Origin: PGZG01 sp046292765
GTDB taxonomy: Bacteria; Pseudomonadota; Gammaproteobacteria; Pseudomonadales; Alcanivoracaceae
Assembly (NCBI GenBank): GCA_046292765.1
Contig: JBKBQA010000005.1
Coordinates: 1 to 64,000, forward strand
Direction of reading: 5' to 3'
Length of the DNA stretch: 64,000 nucleotides
In this document: in pieces, positions 51,721-60,429 of the stretch
Layout: each line of letters starts with the position of its first letter
Numbering within the stretch: the stretch's first letter is position 1
Notes under the pieces: generated by a model
What the model saw: only the letters and a program-made list of their open reading frames with translations
The model's database searches: none
Told to the model about the DNA's origin: nothing
Made by a program: the position numbers and the translations under genes

Positions 51721-53130
51721 TCAAGTGCCCCGTCGACGCAGCGCTGCCGGGTGGAAATAACGCTCATCCGGTGTCGGCTGGCTGAAGTCGAGGATTGAGG
51801 GCTCCTCGTTGTCCAGATACTGGACATGGTACCGACGCGCACGCAGATCGTGGAACGCATCCAGAGCAGTCCACTGGGTCGGCACTTCATAGTAGTTCTT
51901 GATGTAGGCAATGCTCACACGCCAGAGGTCGCCACGACGGTCGTACTGGTCAACCACGGCGATCTGCCAGGAATCCGCATCGATGTAGAAAGTACGACGC
52001 TCATAAATGTGGCGCTCGCCTTCCTTGAGGGTCGCTTCCACCACCCACACCCGGTGAAGCTCCCAGCGGGCATAGTCAGATTTAACATGACCCGGAATCA
52101 GCATGTCGCTGTATTTTACCTTCGGCGAATCCATCTCGTAGTTGTTGTACGGGATGAACATCTCCACCGGCTGCTCGTTCACCAGACGCCAGTTGTAACG
52201 GTCCGGGGCACCGTTGAACATGTCGGTGTCGTCAGCAGTACGCAGGCCATCTGCAGCGGCAATCGGGGTATCGTAGGACAGGTTCGGTGCCAGACGGACA
52301 CGACGCTGACCAGCGTTATAACCCCATGCCTGACGCGGCTGGATCTTCTGGTCAATGGTCTCATGCACCAGTACGGCACCACCGGCCAGTCGCGCCGGCG
52401 CCTTGACGAAGGACAGGTAGTAGAAAATCACGTTGTCCATGTCGGAGGCTTTCAGCTTGGGATCGTGCATCTTGAAATACACTTCCTGCTGCGAGGTCAC
52501 CAGCGAATAGGAGCCGTTACGCTGTACCGCCACTTCCGACGCACGACGCACGACGTACACGCCGCGCCAGCGAAGCACATGATTCCAGATGGCCTGAAGT
52601 GCCTTCTCGCTGTTCGAGCCATGCAGGATCGGGAACGGAATTCCGCCAAATGAGTTTTCCACGCCGGTGTCGGTGAGCACGGTCCGGGCAGCGTTATCTT
52701 TGGTGTTCTTGTAGACCCAGTCCGGTGCAGAGGTGGTGCGACGGCTCTGGTACACATTCAGCTTGAAGGTGTCCGGATAGGTGCGCATCAACGCCTTGAT
52801 GCCTTCCGGCAACTTGTCGGCGTACTGGCCCTGATTCTGATTCGAGATGGTGAACAGAATCTTGTCGTTAGCAAACGGATCCGGGTGGTGCTGGCCCGCC
52901 TGAGTGTAGGTTTTCGGAATATCTTTTTGAGTGAGGCCGCCCGACCAGGCCGGAATGCCGAGCCCGGTGGACACGTCCTTGCCATTGCCCGCCACCGGGG
53001 CGCCAAGCGGCGTCATGGTTGCAGTTCCGAGTTTGGCCGCCTCACTGGCAGGCACTTTGGCCTGTACGACGGCAGACATGGCAATTGCCAGGGCTGCTGC
53101 GGTACCGACTGCACTGATCTTCTTCAGCAT
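51721..53130 (-). CDS. DUF1329 family periplasmic protein
   Basis: 469 residues with a signal peptide (cut after VVQAK). Typical DUF1329 features: LTPLGAxxAGN-like start (here MTPLGAPVAGNGKDVSTGLG), FTISNQNQGQYADKLPEG, and the AGQRRVRLAPNLSYDTP motif, in which QRRVRLAP is near universal. The family has a LolA/LolB-like look and always travels with DUF1302 proteins; a role as periplasmic lipid carrier is inferred. CGGAGAG precedes the ATG. It lies 67 bases after the DUF1302 gene. Confidence 0.92.
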   Translation of the reverse strand: MLKKISAVGTAAALAIAMSAVVQAKVPASEAAKLGTATMTPLGAPVAGNGKDVSTGLGIPAWSGGLTQKDIPKTYTQAGQHHPDPFANDKILFTISNQNQGQYADKLPEGIKALMRTYPDTFKLNVYQSRRTTSAPDWVYKNTKDNAARTVLTDTGVENSFGGIPFPILHGSNSEKALQAIWNHVLRWRGVYVVRRASEVAVQRNGSYSLVTSQQEVYFKMHDPKLKASDMDNVIFYYLSFVKAPARLAGGAVLVHETIDQKIQPRQAWGYNAGQRRVRLAPNLSYDTPIAAADGLRTADDTDMFNGAPDRYNWRLVNEQPVEMFIPYNNYEMDSPKVKYSDMLIPGHVKSDYARWELHRVWVVEATLKEGERHIYERRTFYIDADSWQIAVVDQYDRRGDLWRVSIAYIKNYYEVPTQWTALDAFHDLRARRYHVQYLDNEEPSILDFSQPTPDERYFHPAALRRRGT

Positions 53131-53197
53131 GGTTTCTCTCCGTTGCTTTCCCGCCGGGGACGCCGCAGCGCCCCCGATCATTGTTATATGTTTATGA

Positions 53198-55195
53198 TCA
53201 GAACGCGTACTTCAATGCCAGCGAGGCATTGTTACGATCGCTCAGCTTGTTACTGTAGCCGTTACCCCAGAAGCTGGTGGCCTGAACACCCACTTCAAGG
53301 TTGTTGAGGTAGACAAAATCCACCCCCAGCGTCGCTGCCTTGCGGTCTTCCAGGAAGTTGCCGCCGATGGGCGAATTACCCTGTACATCATGGGCAATGC
53401 GAACGCTCGGCTTCATGGTGATGCCGGCGAAAATGTTGTTGTAGTCCGCCTGAACGATGGCGCGGTAACCCCATGCACCGTCAGTCAGGAAGGTTTTGTT
53501 CGGGTCATCCGGATGCTGGATCAGCGCCTCACCACTGAGAATGGCAGCGGTGGAGTTGTATCGCAGGTTGTCATTGAGGCCACTGACGACATAATCCATC
53601 CCAAGCTCAAGAACGGAAATGACGTTGTTGGCACCGAGCCTCGGCCCAAAACTGTAGATACCGACCAGCGAGCTGGTGATGGTTTCCACTTCTTCGTAGA
53701 AGTAATAGCGCTGCCCCTGTACTACCGGCGTCGCGCCGGCCAAACAGGCGCCGCCAAGGCGGTCACGGACACAGTGCGGAGTGATATGCCCCACCGTCGG
53801 GGCCGCGTTCGCTGCCAGACCGGACAGACTCTGCAACAGGTTGTCACCCACCTCGTTGATGATCAGCTGTTTCGGGCGATAGGCCAGCTCACCGGACAAC
53901 GACATCTGCGCCACGTTGGTGCTGAACGATGCACCAAACATGTCGACGTCTTCGTTATAGACCATGAAGTAGCGGGCGTTGTCGATTTTCTCCGGCACAG
54001 TTCCAGCTCCGACCAGATCAAGGCGGGCGCCAACGATCGGCAAGCGGGAGTGGGTGCGGGTGTAGAAAGCACCGAATTCGGTACCACCAAACAGACCCGA
54101 GAAATATCGTGCGGCCAGACCGAACTGACCACTGTCCTTGGCCTGTTCATCGGCGAGACGATTCACCGTTACCTGCGTCTGCTCGTACTGGTAATCAACG
54201 CCTGACTCACCGTAGGTGGACAGCGTGTAGGCAGCGAAGGCATCAGCCAAGGCGGGCACCGGACCGCCTTGCGCAGCCGCCGCCACCAGACGGCCATCGA
54301 CGATCACGTTATTAGCGCCCTTACCCGGGAAAGCATCATGGGTTGACCAGAAGGTTCCAGCGGGCGCATCAAGCGAGTTCTTCCATTCGAACTGATAGAA
54401 AGACTCAAGTGACAAATTGTCCGTAACACCCCAGCTGAAATAGAGGCTCGCCAGCGGCAGCAACGCTTCCTTGATCTCGGAGCCTGGCAGGCGCAGCGCA
54501 GTCAGATCGATATAGTTGGCTGTGTTGACGCCGTTCTGGATAAACAATGCTTCGCCCCAGTTGATTACCTGGCGACCAAGACGGACGTTCATGGGACGAT
54601 CCAGCACGTCGATATCAGTAAAGACGTAGGCGTCCAGCATGCGGAAGCGACGACCCACTTCGCTACGAGCTTCATCGGAAAAACGATCGCCGGTGCCGTT
54701 GTTGGCGTAATCGGAGTAGCTGGCATAGCGGTTGATGCCACCATCCGCACACGGAGAGAAAGGACTTCCACCGCCAGGACAGGAACTGCCAAACAGCAGC
54801 TCACCACCGTCGTGACCACCACCCATGATCACTGCGTCATAAAATGCGGTGGCACTGGCCACCACACCGAAACTGTCGCCAAACTCCATCACCATCGACG
54901 GGGTAATTTTGTACACCATCGATGCGAGGCCAGTGTCAAAATTGTTGTTGGCGTCGTTCTTGTTCAGCTGGGTGGAGTAGCCACCGGCAGCCATCACCAA
55001 CACATCTTCGTTAGCCGCGAGCTTGCGATCCTGCCCTTCGGTGCGGAACAGGGCGCCCGCACTCAGCAAGGTGTCAAAGCGGCCGGTGACATTGCCGTCA
55101 CCAAAGCTGAACTCGGCTGCAGACACGTTACCAGCCAGCATGACTGCTGCCACGGCAGACGCCAGCCGGGTCTTCCTGATGAGCTTGTTATTCAT
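53198..55195 (-). CDS. DUF1302 family outer-membrane protein
   Basis: 665 residues. Signal peptide (cut after NVSAAE), then a barrel with DUF1302 marks: an early F-x-F-G-D-G-x-V-x-G-x-F-D-T-x-L-S strand, the LGRQVINWGEALFIQNGVN motif, and TFW-type loop; it ends in LKYAF. It likely forms the outer-membrane pore or platform for the DUF1329/RND set. Two Cys pairs (CPGGGSPFSPC and one near CVRDRLGGAC) may form disulfides in surface loops. CGGAG lies 7 bases before the ATG. It is first in the run, with a possible promoter at 55304-55333. Confidence 0.92.
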   Translation of the reverse strand: MNNKLIRKTRLASAVAAVMLAGNVSAAEFSFGDGNVTGRFDTLLSAGALFRTEGQDRKLAANEDVLVMAAGGYSTQLNKNDANNNFDTGLASMVYKITPSMVMEFGDSFGVVASATAFYDAVIMGGGHDGGELLFGSSCPGGGSPFSPCADGGINRYASYSDYANNGTGDRFSDEARSEVGRRFRMLDAYVFTDIDVLDRPMNVRLGRQVINWGEALFIQNGVNTANYIDLTALRLPGSEIKEALLPLASLYFSWGVTDNLSLESFYQFEWKNSLDAPAGTFWSTHDAFPGKGANNVIVDGRLVAAAAQGGPVPALADAFAAYTLSTYGESGVDYQYEQTQVTVNRLADEQAKDSGQFGLAARYFSGLFGGTEFGAFYTRTHSRLPIVGARLDLVGAGTVPEKIDNARYFMVYNEDVDMFGASFSTNVAQMSLSGELAYRPKQLIINEVGDNLLQSLSGLAANAAPTVGHITPHCVRDRLGGACLAGATPVVQGQRYYFYEEVETITSSLVGIYSFGPRLGANNVISVLELGMDYVVSGLNDNLRYNSTAAILSGEALIQHPDDPNKTFLTDGAWGYRAIVQADYNNIFAGITMKPSVRIAHDVQGNSPIGGNFLEDRKAATLGVDFVYLNNLEVGVQATSFWGNGYSNKLSDRNNASLALKYAF

Positions 55196-55303
55196 GTGCA
55201 ACTCCGTGATTCGCCCGATTATTCGAATTATCTTTTTTTCTTGTATCACCGCTTCACCTTGAAACCGGCGATTGGTGCGGCGCTCGTCATAGACGGCGCT
55301 TTT

Positions 55304-55333
55304 ATCCTATTGAAATACAAAACATCACTGCAA
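55304..55333 (-). promoter_or_regulatory. Candidate promoter of the DUF1302-led gene run
   Basis: On the minus strand TTGCAG (-35, 55328-55333) and TAGGAT (-10, 55304-55309) with an 18-base AT-rich spacer. It would give a leader of about 100 bases. Both boxes match four of six consensus bases, so this is tentative. Confidence 0.35.
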
Positions 55334-55395
55334 GCTACAGGAATCGGTGACTTCAGGGTCCCGTGCAAGGGTGTTCACATAAACATCCACCAATG

Positions 55396-57996
55396 TCAGT
55401 TAAGCACACGATCGAGCACTTCGGCCAGATTAGCGGAGCATTCCTGCTTCCTCAGCCCCTCCACCGCCGAGCGCATCGCCGCCTGAAGCGGGGCGATCAG
55501 CCGCGGCATCACTGCCAACACCCCCGCCATCCGTGCAGCAATCTGGGGATTCAGTCGGTCCAGCCGGGCCAGCGCGTCCGTGTACAGACGATAACCGGAA
55601 CCATCGTCAGCGTGAAAGGCTGCCGGATTGCCATTAGCGAAACTGCCAAGCAGCGCTCTCACCCGGTTGGGCGACGTCCACTCAAAGGCAGGGTGGCTGA
55701 GCAACGCATTCACGCGCCCCACTGTGCCCTGGCCCGGTTGCAACGCCTGCACCGCAAACCATTGATCGAGCGCCAACGCCTCCTCGGCATAACGTTCTGC
55801 GTAATCCGCCAGCGCCGCCGGCGCCTCGGCAAAACCGTGCCACACCAGCAGGCGCAGGGCGCCAAGCCGTTCGGTCATGTTGTTCGCACTGGTATAACGG
55901 CGAGCCAGCACATTACCCGCTTCGGCATCGGCCGCCGCCAGCAACGCCAGACAGCGCTGCGCCAATGTTCGCCGGCCGATATCCACCGATTGCGCCCGGT
56001 ACGGGCCGGACACCACCAGCGTCGGCAACAATGCTTTCAGCTCTTCCGCCAAAACACGCGCCAGTGCAGTCTCCAGAGCTTGTCTGGCCTGATGGACCTG
56101 AGCGGGGTCTAGTGGATTGAGACGCTCGCCGATGGCCTTCTCAGACGGCGGCGTCAACAGCAGCGCAGCGCCGGCGGGGTCTTCCCCGGCCCGGGCCAGC
56201 ACCTGACGCAGCGGTACCGCCAGCGCCGCCGCTTCAGCCTCGGCGCTGGCGCCAGCCATCAGCCGCATCAACGCATCGCTGAACAGCCGTTGAGCCGCAT
56301 CCCAGCGACAAAAGCCATCGCGCTCATGGGCGAGGATCAGGGCCAGTTGCTTGGCACTGTAGGGATAGTCGAGTAGCACCGGCGCCGAAAAGCCGCGTAA
56401 CAACACCGGCACCGGCGCCTGATCGAGGGCAAACTCGAAGGTCTGGCTGGCCTGCTCCAGAATCAGCACGGTATCGAGGGATCCGGTGTCATCCGTTGGC
56501 AGTGCCTGCCCGGCTTCGCCCAGCAACGACAACCCCACCGGGATCATCAATGGCAGTTTGTCAGTCTGGCCAGGAGTGGCAGGTGTGCTCTGGCTCAGGG
56601 TCAGCCGGTAGCAACCGTCGGCGAAACTGTCACGAACCGTCAGCCGGGGGGTGCCAGCCTGACTGTACCAGCGGCGGAAACGGGACAGGTCCCGCCCACT
56701 CACTTCTTCCATACAGTCGACGAAGTCATCGCAGGTCACCGCCTGGCCATCAAAGCGGGAAAAATACAGGTCTGTCGCCCGACGAAACTGTTTCGGGCCC
56801 AGCAGGTTGTACTGCATGCGCACTACCTCGGCACCCTTTTCGTAGATGGTGACGGTGTAGAAGTTATCGATTTTCTGGTACTCATCCGGTCGCACCGGGT
56901 GAGCCATGGGGCCGCCGTCCTCGGCAAACTGGACTGTGCGCAGCATGTCAACATCTTCGATCCGGCGCACAGCGCGGGAGTGCATGTCGGCAGAAAACTC
57001 CTGATCGCGGAAAACCGTGAAGCCCTCCTTGAGACTGAGCTGGAACCAGTCCCGGCAGGTAACCCGGTTGCCCGACCAGTTATGGAAATACTCGTGGGCC
57101 ACCACCGCCTCTACGCGCTGGTAGCCCTGATCGGTGGTGGTCTCCGGATGGGCCAGCACGCAGGAGGTGTTAAATATGTTGAGCCCCTTGTTCTCCATGG
57201 CCCCCATATTGAAATGGCTGACAGCGACGATCATGTAGATGTCCAGATCGTATTCGCGGCCGTACACCTGTTCGTCCCAGCGCATGGATCGCTTCAGCGC
57301 ATCCATGGCGAAATCGAGCTTGTTGAGATCCCTGTGTTCGGCATAGATCCGCAACTGCACGGTGCGACCGCTCATGGTCACGAACTGATCTTCGAGACAG
57401 GCGAGATCACCCGCCACCAGTGCGAACAGGTAGCAGGGTTTGGCGAACGGATCCTCCCAGGTGACCCAGTGGCGATTGCCGTCACTGCCCTTGTCCACCG
57501 GATTGCCGTTTGACAACAGCAGCGGATAGCGCTGCCGATCCGCCCTGACGGTGGTCGTAAAACGACTCAACACATCGGGACGGTCGGGGAAGAAAGTGAT
57601 ACGCCGAAATCCCTCCGCTTCACACTGGGTGCAATACATGCCCCTGGAAACGTACAACCCCTCCAGTGCCGTGTTGCTGGCAGGATCAATACGCACCACA
57701 GATTCAAGTTCAAATCGGTCAGGGACGGCAAACACGGTGAGCTGATCGTGCTCGTAACGATACTGCTCTGGCGTTAGCGGACGGCCATCCAGCCTCAACG
57801 CCTCAAGCATCAGGGCCTCACCGTCGAGGATACAGTCACGAACAGTGGATTGTGCAGACCGGCGCAGGCTCAGCCTGGCAGTAACGCAGGTGTAGCCATC
57901 GTGGATATCGACGTCAAGATGCACCTGATCGACCAGAAAGGCCGGTGGCTGGTAGTCGAGTCGGCGCACCGGTTTGGGGGCCTGATTGTCACGCAT
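55396..57996 (-). CDS. pepN: Aminopeptidase N (M1 family)
   Basis: 866 residues (870 in E. coli). General cytosolic aminopeptidase. The GAMEN motif (near 265) and zinc site HEYFHNW with a later Glu (near 300) are intact, as is the TLSQSTPATPGQ segment of the bacterial group. Start at 57996 with GGGAGG 8 bases away; upstream in-frame codons overlap the yeaC-like gene. Its start overlaps that gene's stop by 8 bases, forming a nadK-yeaC-pepN operon. Confidence 0.97.
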   Translation of the reverse strand: MRDNQAPKPVRRLDYQPPAFLVDQVHLDVDIHDGYTCVTARLSLRRSAQSTVRDCILDGEALMLEALRLDGRPLTPEQYRYEHDQLTVFAVPDRFELESVVRIDPASNTALEGLYVSRGMYCTQCEAEGFRRITFFPDRPDVLSRFTTTVRADRQRYPLLLSNGNPVDKGSDGNRHWVTWEDPFAKPCYLFALVAGDLACLEDQFVTMSGRTVQLRIYAEHRDLNKLDFAMDALKRSMRWDEQVYGREYDLDIYMIVAVSHFNMGAMENKGLNIFNTSCVLAHPETTTDQGYQRVEAVVAHEYFHNWSGNRVTCRDWFQLSLKEGFTVFRDQEFSADMHSRAVRRIEDVDMLRTVQFAEDGGPMAHPVRPDEYQKIDNFYTVTIYEKGAEVVRMQYNLLGPKQFRRATDLYFSRFDGQAVTCDDFVDCMEEVSGRDLSRFRRWYSQAGTPRLTVRDSFADGCYRLTLSQSTPATPGQTDKLPLMIPVGLSLLGEAGQALPTDDTGSLDTVLILEQASQTFEFALDQAPVPVLLRGFSAPVLLDYPYSAKQLALILAHERDGFCRWDAAQRLFSDALMRLMAGASAEAEAAALAVPLRQVLARAGEDPAGAALLLTPPSEKAIGERLNPLDPAQVHQARQALETALARVLAEELKALLPTLVVSGPYRAQSVDIGRRTLAQRCLALLAAADAEAGNVLARRYTSANNMTERLGALRLLVWHGFAEAPAALADYAERYAEEALALDQWFAVQALQPGQGTVGRVNALLSHPAFEWTSPNRVRALLGSFANGNPAAFHADDGSGYRLYTDALARLDRLNPQIAARMAGVLAVMPRLIAPLQAAMRSAVEGLRKQECSANLAEVLDRVLN

Positions 57997-58258
57997 CGTG
58001 CTTGCCTCCCTGGCGCCAGTTAACCGGCTGCTCGTCGTGACTGTCGGTGGCACAGTCCGGCTTTTCGATATATCCCGTCCGCTCCGCTTCGGGCAGATGC
58101 GCCTGCTCCCAGGCGATAATCGCCTGCAGGCTGGTCTCTCTCTGCTCACGGCTCAAGGTCCGACCGTCGGGCCAACGACCCAGTTCCACGGAACGTCGCA
58201 AATTTTCATAAACGTCCCGGCTCATCTGAGCCGCCGTGCGGGCGAAATCCTGACTCAT
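57989..58258 (-). CDS. yeaC: DUF1315 family protein (YeaC-like)
   Basis: 89 residues, soluble. The YeaC signature is plain: VYENLRRSVELGRWPDG followed by L-S-x-E-Q-R-E-x-x-L-Q-A-I-I-A-W and a Y-I-E-K. The function is unknown. Its ATG overlaps the nadK stop (TGATG) and its end overlaps the pepN start, so the three are coupled. The C-terminal half past YIEK is not conserved in E. coli. Confidence 0.85.
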   Translation of the reverse strand: MSQDFARTAAQMSRDVYENLRRSVELGRWPDGRTLSREQRETSLQAIIAWEQAHLPEAERTGYIEKPDCATDSHDEQPVNWRQGGKHDA

Positions 58259-59145
58259 CAATGCTCTCCTGGACGGCTGCTCCAGCCCAGTTTGGAACGA
58301 CAGGCCTCGTAAAAATCATGGCCCGGCGGATGCAGCAACTTCAAGCGGTGGGGTTTCTTGCGAATCGAAATGACATCGTCAAGCTGGGCACGCACACCCG
58401 ACTGCCCGTCACAGCTGACCAGCGGGCGCACCTTCTGGCTGCGAATCCGGATTTTGATCTCGCTATTGCCATCCACTACCAGAGGCCGGCTGGTCAGGGT
58501 ATGGGGATTCAGAGGCACCAGCACCATGGCGTCCAGTTTCGGGTGCATGATCGGCCCACCACCAGATAACGAATAGGCGGTGGAGCCCGTTGGCGTGGAA
58601 ATGATCAGACCATCAGAGCGCTGACTGTATACGTAGGCGCCGTCTATATGCAGATCGAACTCAATCATGTGGACGCTATCACCCGATAGCAGCACCACAT
58701 CGTTCAGGGCTGAACCTTCCCCCAGCACGGTCTTGCCGCGGCGCACTTCCATGTCCACCAGAAAACGGGACTCGATAGCGTAATCACCATCCAGCACCTG
58801 CCCCACCCGCGACTCGATTTCGGACGGCAGAATGTCAGTGAGAAAACCCAGCCGACCGCGGTTTACGCCCAGCACCGGTACGTCATGACGTGCCAGCGCT
58901 CTGGCCGCCCCCAACAGACAGCCGTCACCGCCGACCACGATGGCCAGATCGCAGGACTCACCCAACTGGGTGCGACTGCCCGCCTGCAAACCAAGGTCCG
59001 GCAGCGACTCGGACAGCTCCTGATCAAGAATCACATGGATTCCGCGCCCATGGAGGAAGTGGACCAACTGGCGCAGCGAATACAGCGCCTGCTCGCTGTC
59101 GGTCTTGGCGATCAGGCCAATATGACGGAACGTTTCACGCGCCAC
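58258..59145 (-). CDS. nadK: NAD kinase
   Basis: 295 residues. Phosphorylates NAD to NADP. Motifs: GGDG at 72-75, GVNRGRLGFLTD, LNDVVLLSG, and the SPTGSTAYSLSGGGPI loop. Start is a GTG with GAGGTG nearby. It is the first gene of nadK-yeaC-pepN; NADPH made here would supply FadH, which is also in this window. Confidence 0.96.
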   Translation of the reverse strand: MARETFRHIGLIAKTDSEQALYSLRQLVHFLHGRGIHVILDQELSESLPDLGLQAGSRTQLGESCDLAIVVGGDGCLLGAARALARHDVPVLGVNRGRLGFLTDILPSEIESRVGQVLDGDYAIESRFLVDMEVRRGKTVLGEGSALNDVVLLSGDSVHMIEFDLHIDGAYVYSQRSDGLIISTPTGSTAYSLSGGGPIMHPKLDAMVLVPLNPHTLTSRPLVVDGNSEIKIRIRSQKVRPLVSCDGQSGVRAQLDDVISIRKKPHRLKLLHPPGHDFYEACRSKLGWSSRPGEH

Positions 59146-59208
59146 CGCGCCACCTCAAGAAGGACAGGAAGTGCAAAGCATGAAGGGGAGTATCATGCAA
59201 GGCAAGGC

Positions 59209-59229
59209 GGGCCGGCGTGAAGCCGGCCC
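59209..59229 (-). terminator. Hairpin after the cNMP/rhodanese gene
   Basis: GGGCCGGC-GTGAA-GCCGGCCC, an 8-bp GC stem starting 10 bases after the stop of the 59240 gene. On the minus strand the tail is GCCTTGCCTTG, so it is a weak or Rho-assisted terminator. Confidence 0.45.
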
Positions 59230-59239
59230 GAAACTGCCG

Positions 59240-60319
59240 TCAGTCGCGTTCGATAAGGTCCGTCAGAGTCTGGGCCTGGGCATTCAGGCCGCCCTCCAGC
59301 ACGTGCACCTCGATGCCAACGTTGTTGAGCAGGAAGGCTGCCGAGGCGCTGCGACGACCGGTGTCACAGCAGGCAATGTAGACCTTTGACGGATCAAGCA
59401 GGCGCGACTTCAGCCGCAACACATTCAGCGGCATGTTCAGGGCGCCCTGCAGGTGTACCTGTTCAAACTCATCAGGGGTGCGGACGTCGAGCCAGCGGCC
59501 ACCGGCAGCAACACGCTCCCGCGCATCGGCGCCAGTAATGGTGCGCACGATGGGCTCCCGCAGCAGCTCATCAAAATCCTTGCGATCAAGACGCATCAGC
59601 TCGCCATCGGTAGCCATCACCACCGACGCATTCCTTGGCTTGCCGGAAAGCAACGCATCCTCGCCAAACCACTGGCCCTGCTCAAGCAGGGCTACCGGGG
59701 TTGGATCACCGGCACCCTCCGCCTTGATCAATACCTCACACAGGCCCTGCTTGATGATGTAACAGCAGTCGGCATCATCGCCCTGCGTGATCACCGCCTG
59801 ACCAGCCTTGAACCGCAACGGCTTCAAACGACGGAAAATTTCGAGAATGTTGCCGGGTGGGATACGGTAGAACAGTTTCGACTTCAGCAGTCGGATCATC
59901 CAGTGCCGATCATCCTGATAGGCCGCATTGGAGTTGATGTCGAGAATCACATAACCCGCAGACTGGTCCCAGGCAAGGATCGAATCAAGTCCGGCACTGC
60001 TGAAACGCACCACGCTGACATCGGACAACGCCCGAGCGGTGCTGCGACGGGGCTGGACGTGGTCGAGTGGATGCCAGGACTCCATGCCGCCAGCACCGAT
60101 GAGCTGCCGATTTCCGTCGCCCTGCTCAAGCTCCACCTCACCCTTAAGCAGGTAGATGGTCTGGTTGTCAGAATCCCCGTGCGAGAAAATCACCTCCCCG
60201 GCACGGAAATGAACCACTTCCTGCTGTTCCAGCAGTCGGTCCAGATGATCTCCGCTCAGTGCATTCACCGGAACAAAGGTTTGCAACAAACTCTTGTCGA
60301 TGGACTCGCTATTGGCCAT
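59240..60319 (-). CDS. Fusion of two cNMP-binding domains and a rhodanese domain
   Basis: 359 residues, cytosolic. Residues ~15-130 and ~145-250 are two Crp-like cNMP-binding domains: IYLLKGEVELEQ in the first, CYIIKQGLCEVLI and QGQWFGEDALLSGKPRNASV in the second, which keeps the G-E-x-x-L and R-N-A phosphate cassette; the first looks degenerate. Residues ~255-355 are a rhodanese domain with LDVRTPDEFEQVHLQGALN and the active loop ACCDTGRRSA (Cys near 316). It may gate sulfur transfer or thiol signalling by cAMP or a similar ligand. It starts 78 bases downstream of a consensus CRP site. Confidence 0.88.
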   Translation of the reverse strand: MANSESIDKSLLQTFVPVNALSGDHLDRLLEQQEVVHFRAGEVIFSHGDSDNQTIYLLKGEVELEQGDGNRQLIGAGGMESWHPLDHVQPRRSTARALSDVSVVRFSSAGLDSILAWDQSAGYVILDINSNAAYQDDRHWMIRLLKSKLFYRIPPGNILEIFRRLKPLRFKAGQAVITQGDDADCCYIIKQGLCEVLIKAEGAGDPTPVALLEQGQWFGEDALLSGKPRNASVVMATDGELMRLDRKDFDELLREPIVRTITGADARERVAAGGRWLDVRTPDEFEQVHLQGALNMPLNVLRLKSRLLDPSKVYIACCDTGRRSASAAFLLNNVGIEVHVLEGGLNAQAQTLTDLIERD

Positions 60320-60396
60320 AACTGCTCCGCGCCATTTGCCCCCGTTTCGGGGCCGGTTGTTGCACGTTCCATACCATTTTCAAAGGGCTACCCCGA

Positions 60397-60418
60397 ATTT
60401 GTGAACCCCCTCACAAAT
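60397..60418. promoter_or_regulatory. CRP-type site before the cNMP/rhodanese gene
   Basis: ATTTGTGA-ACCCCC-TCACAAAT is a perfect 22-base dyad carrying the full CRP consensus TGTGA-N6-TCACA. It lies 78-99 bases before the start of the 59240 gene and 12 bases after the stop of the 60430 gene. A possible -10 (TATGGA, 60368-60373) places it roughly 45 bases before the likely transcription start. Confidence 0.72.
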
Positions 60419-60429
60419 CCTCGCCATTA

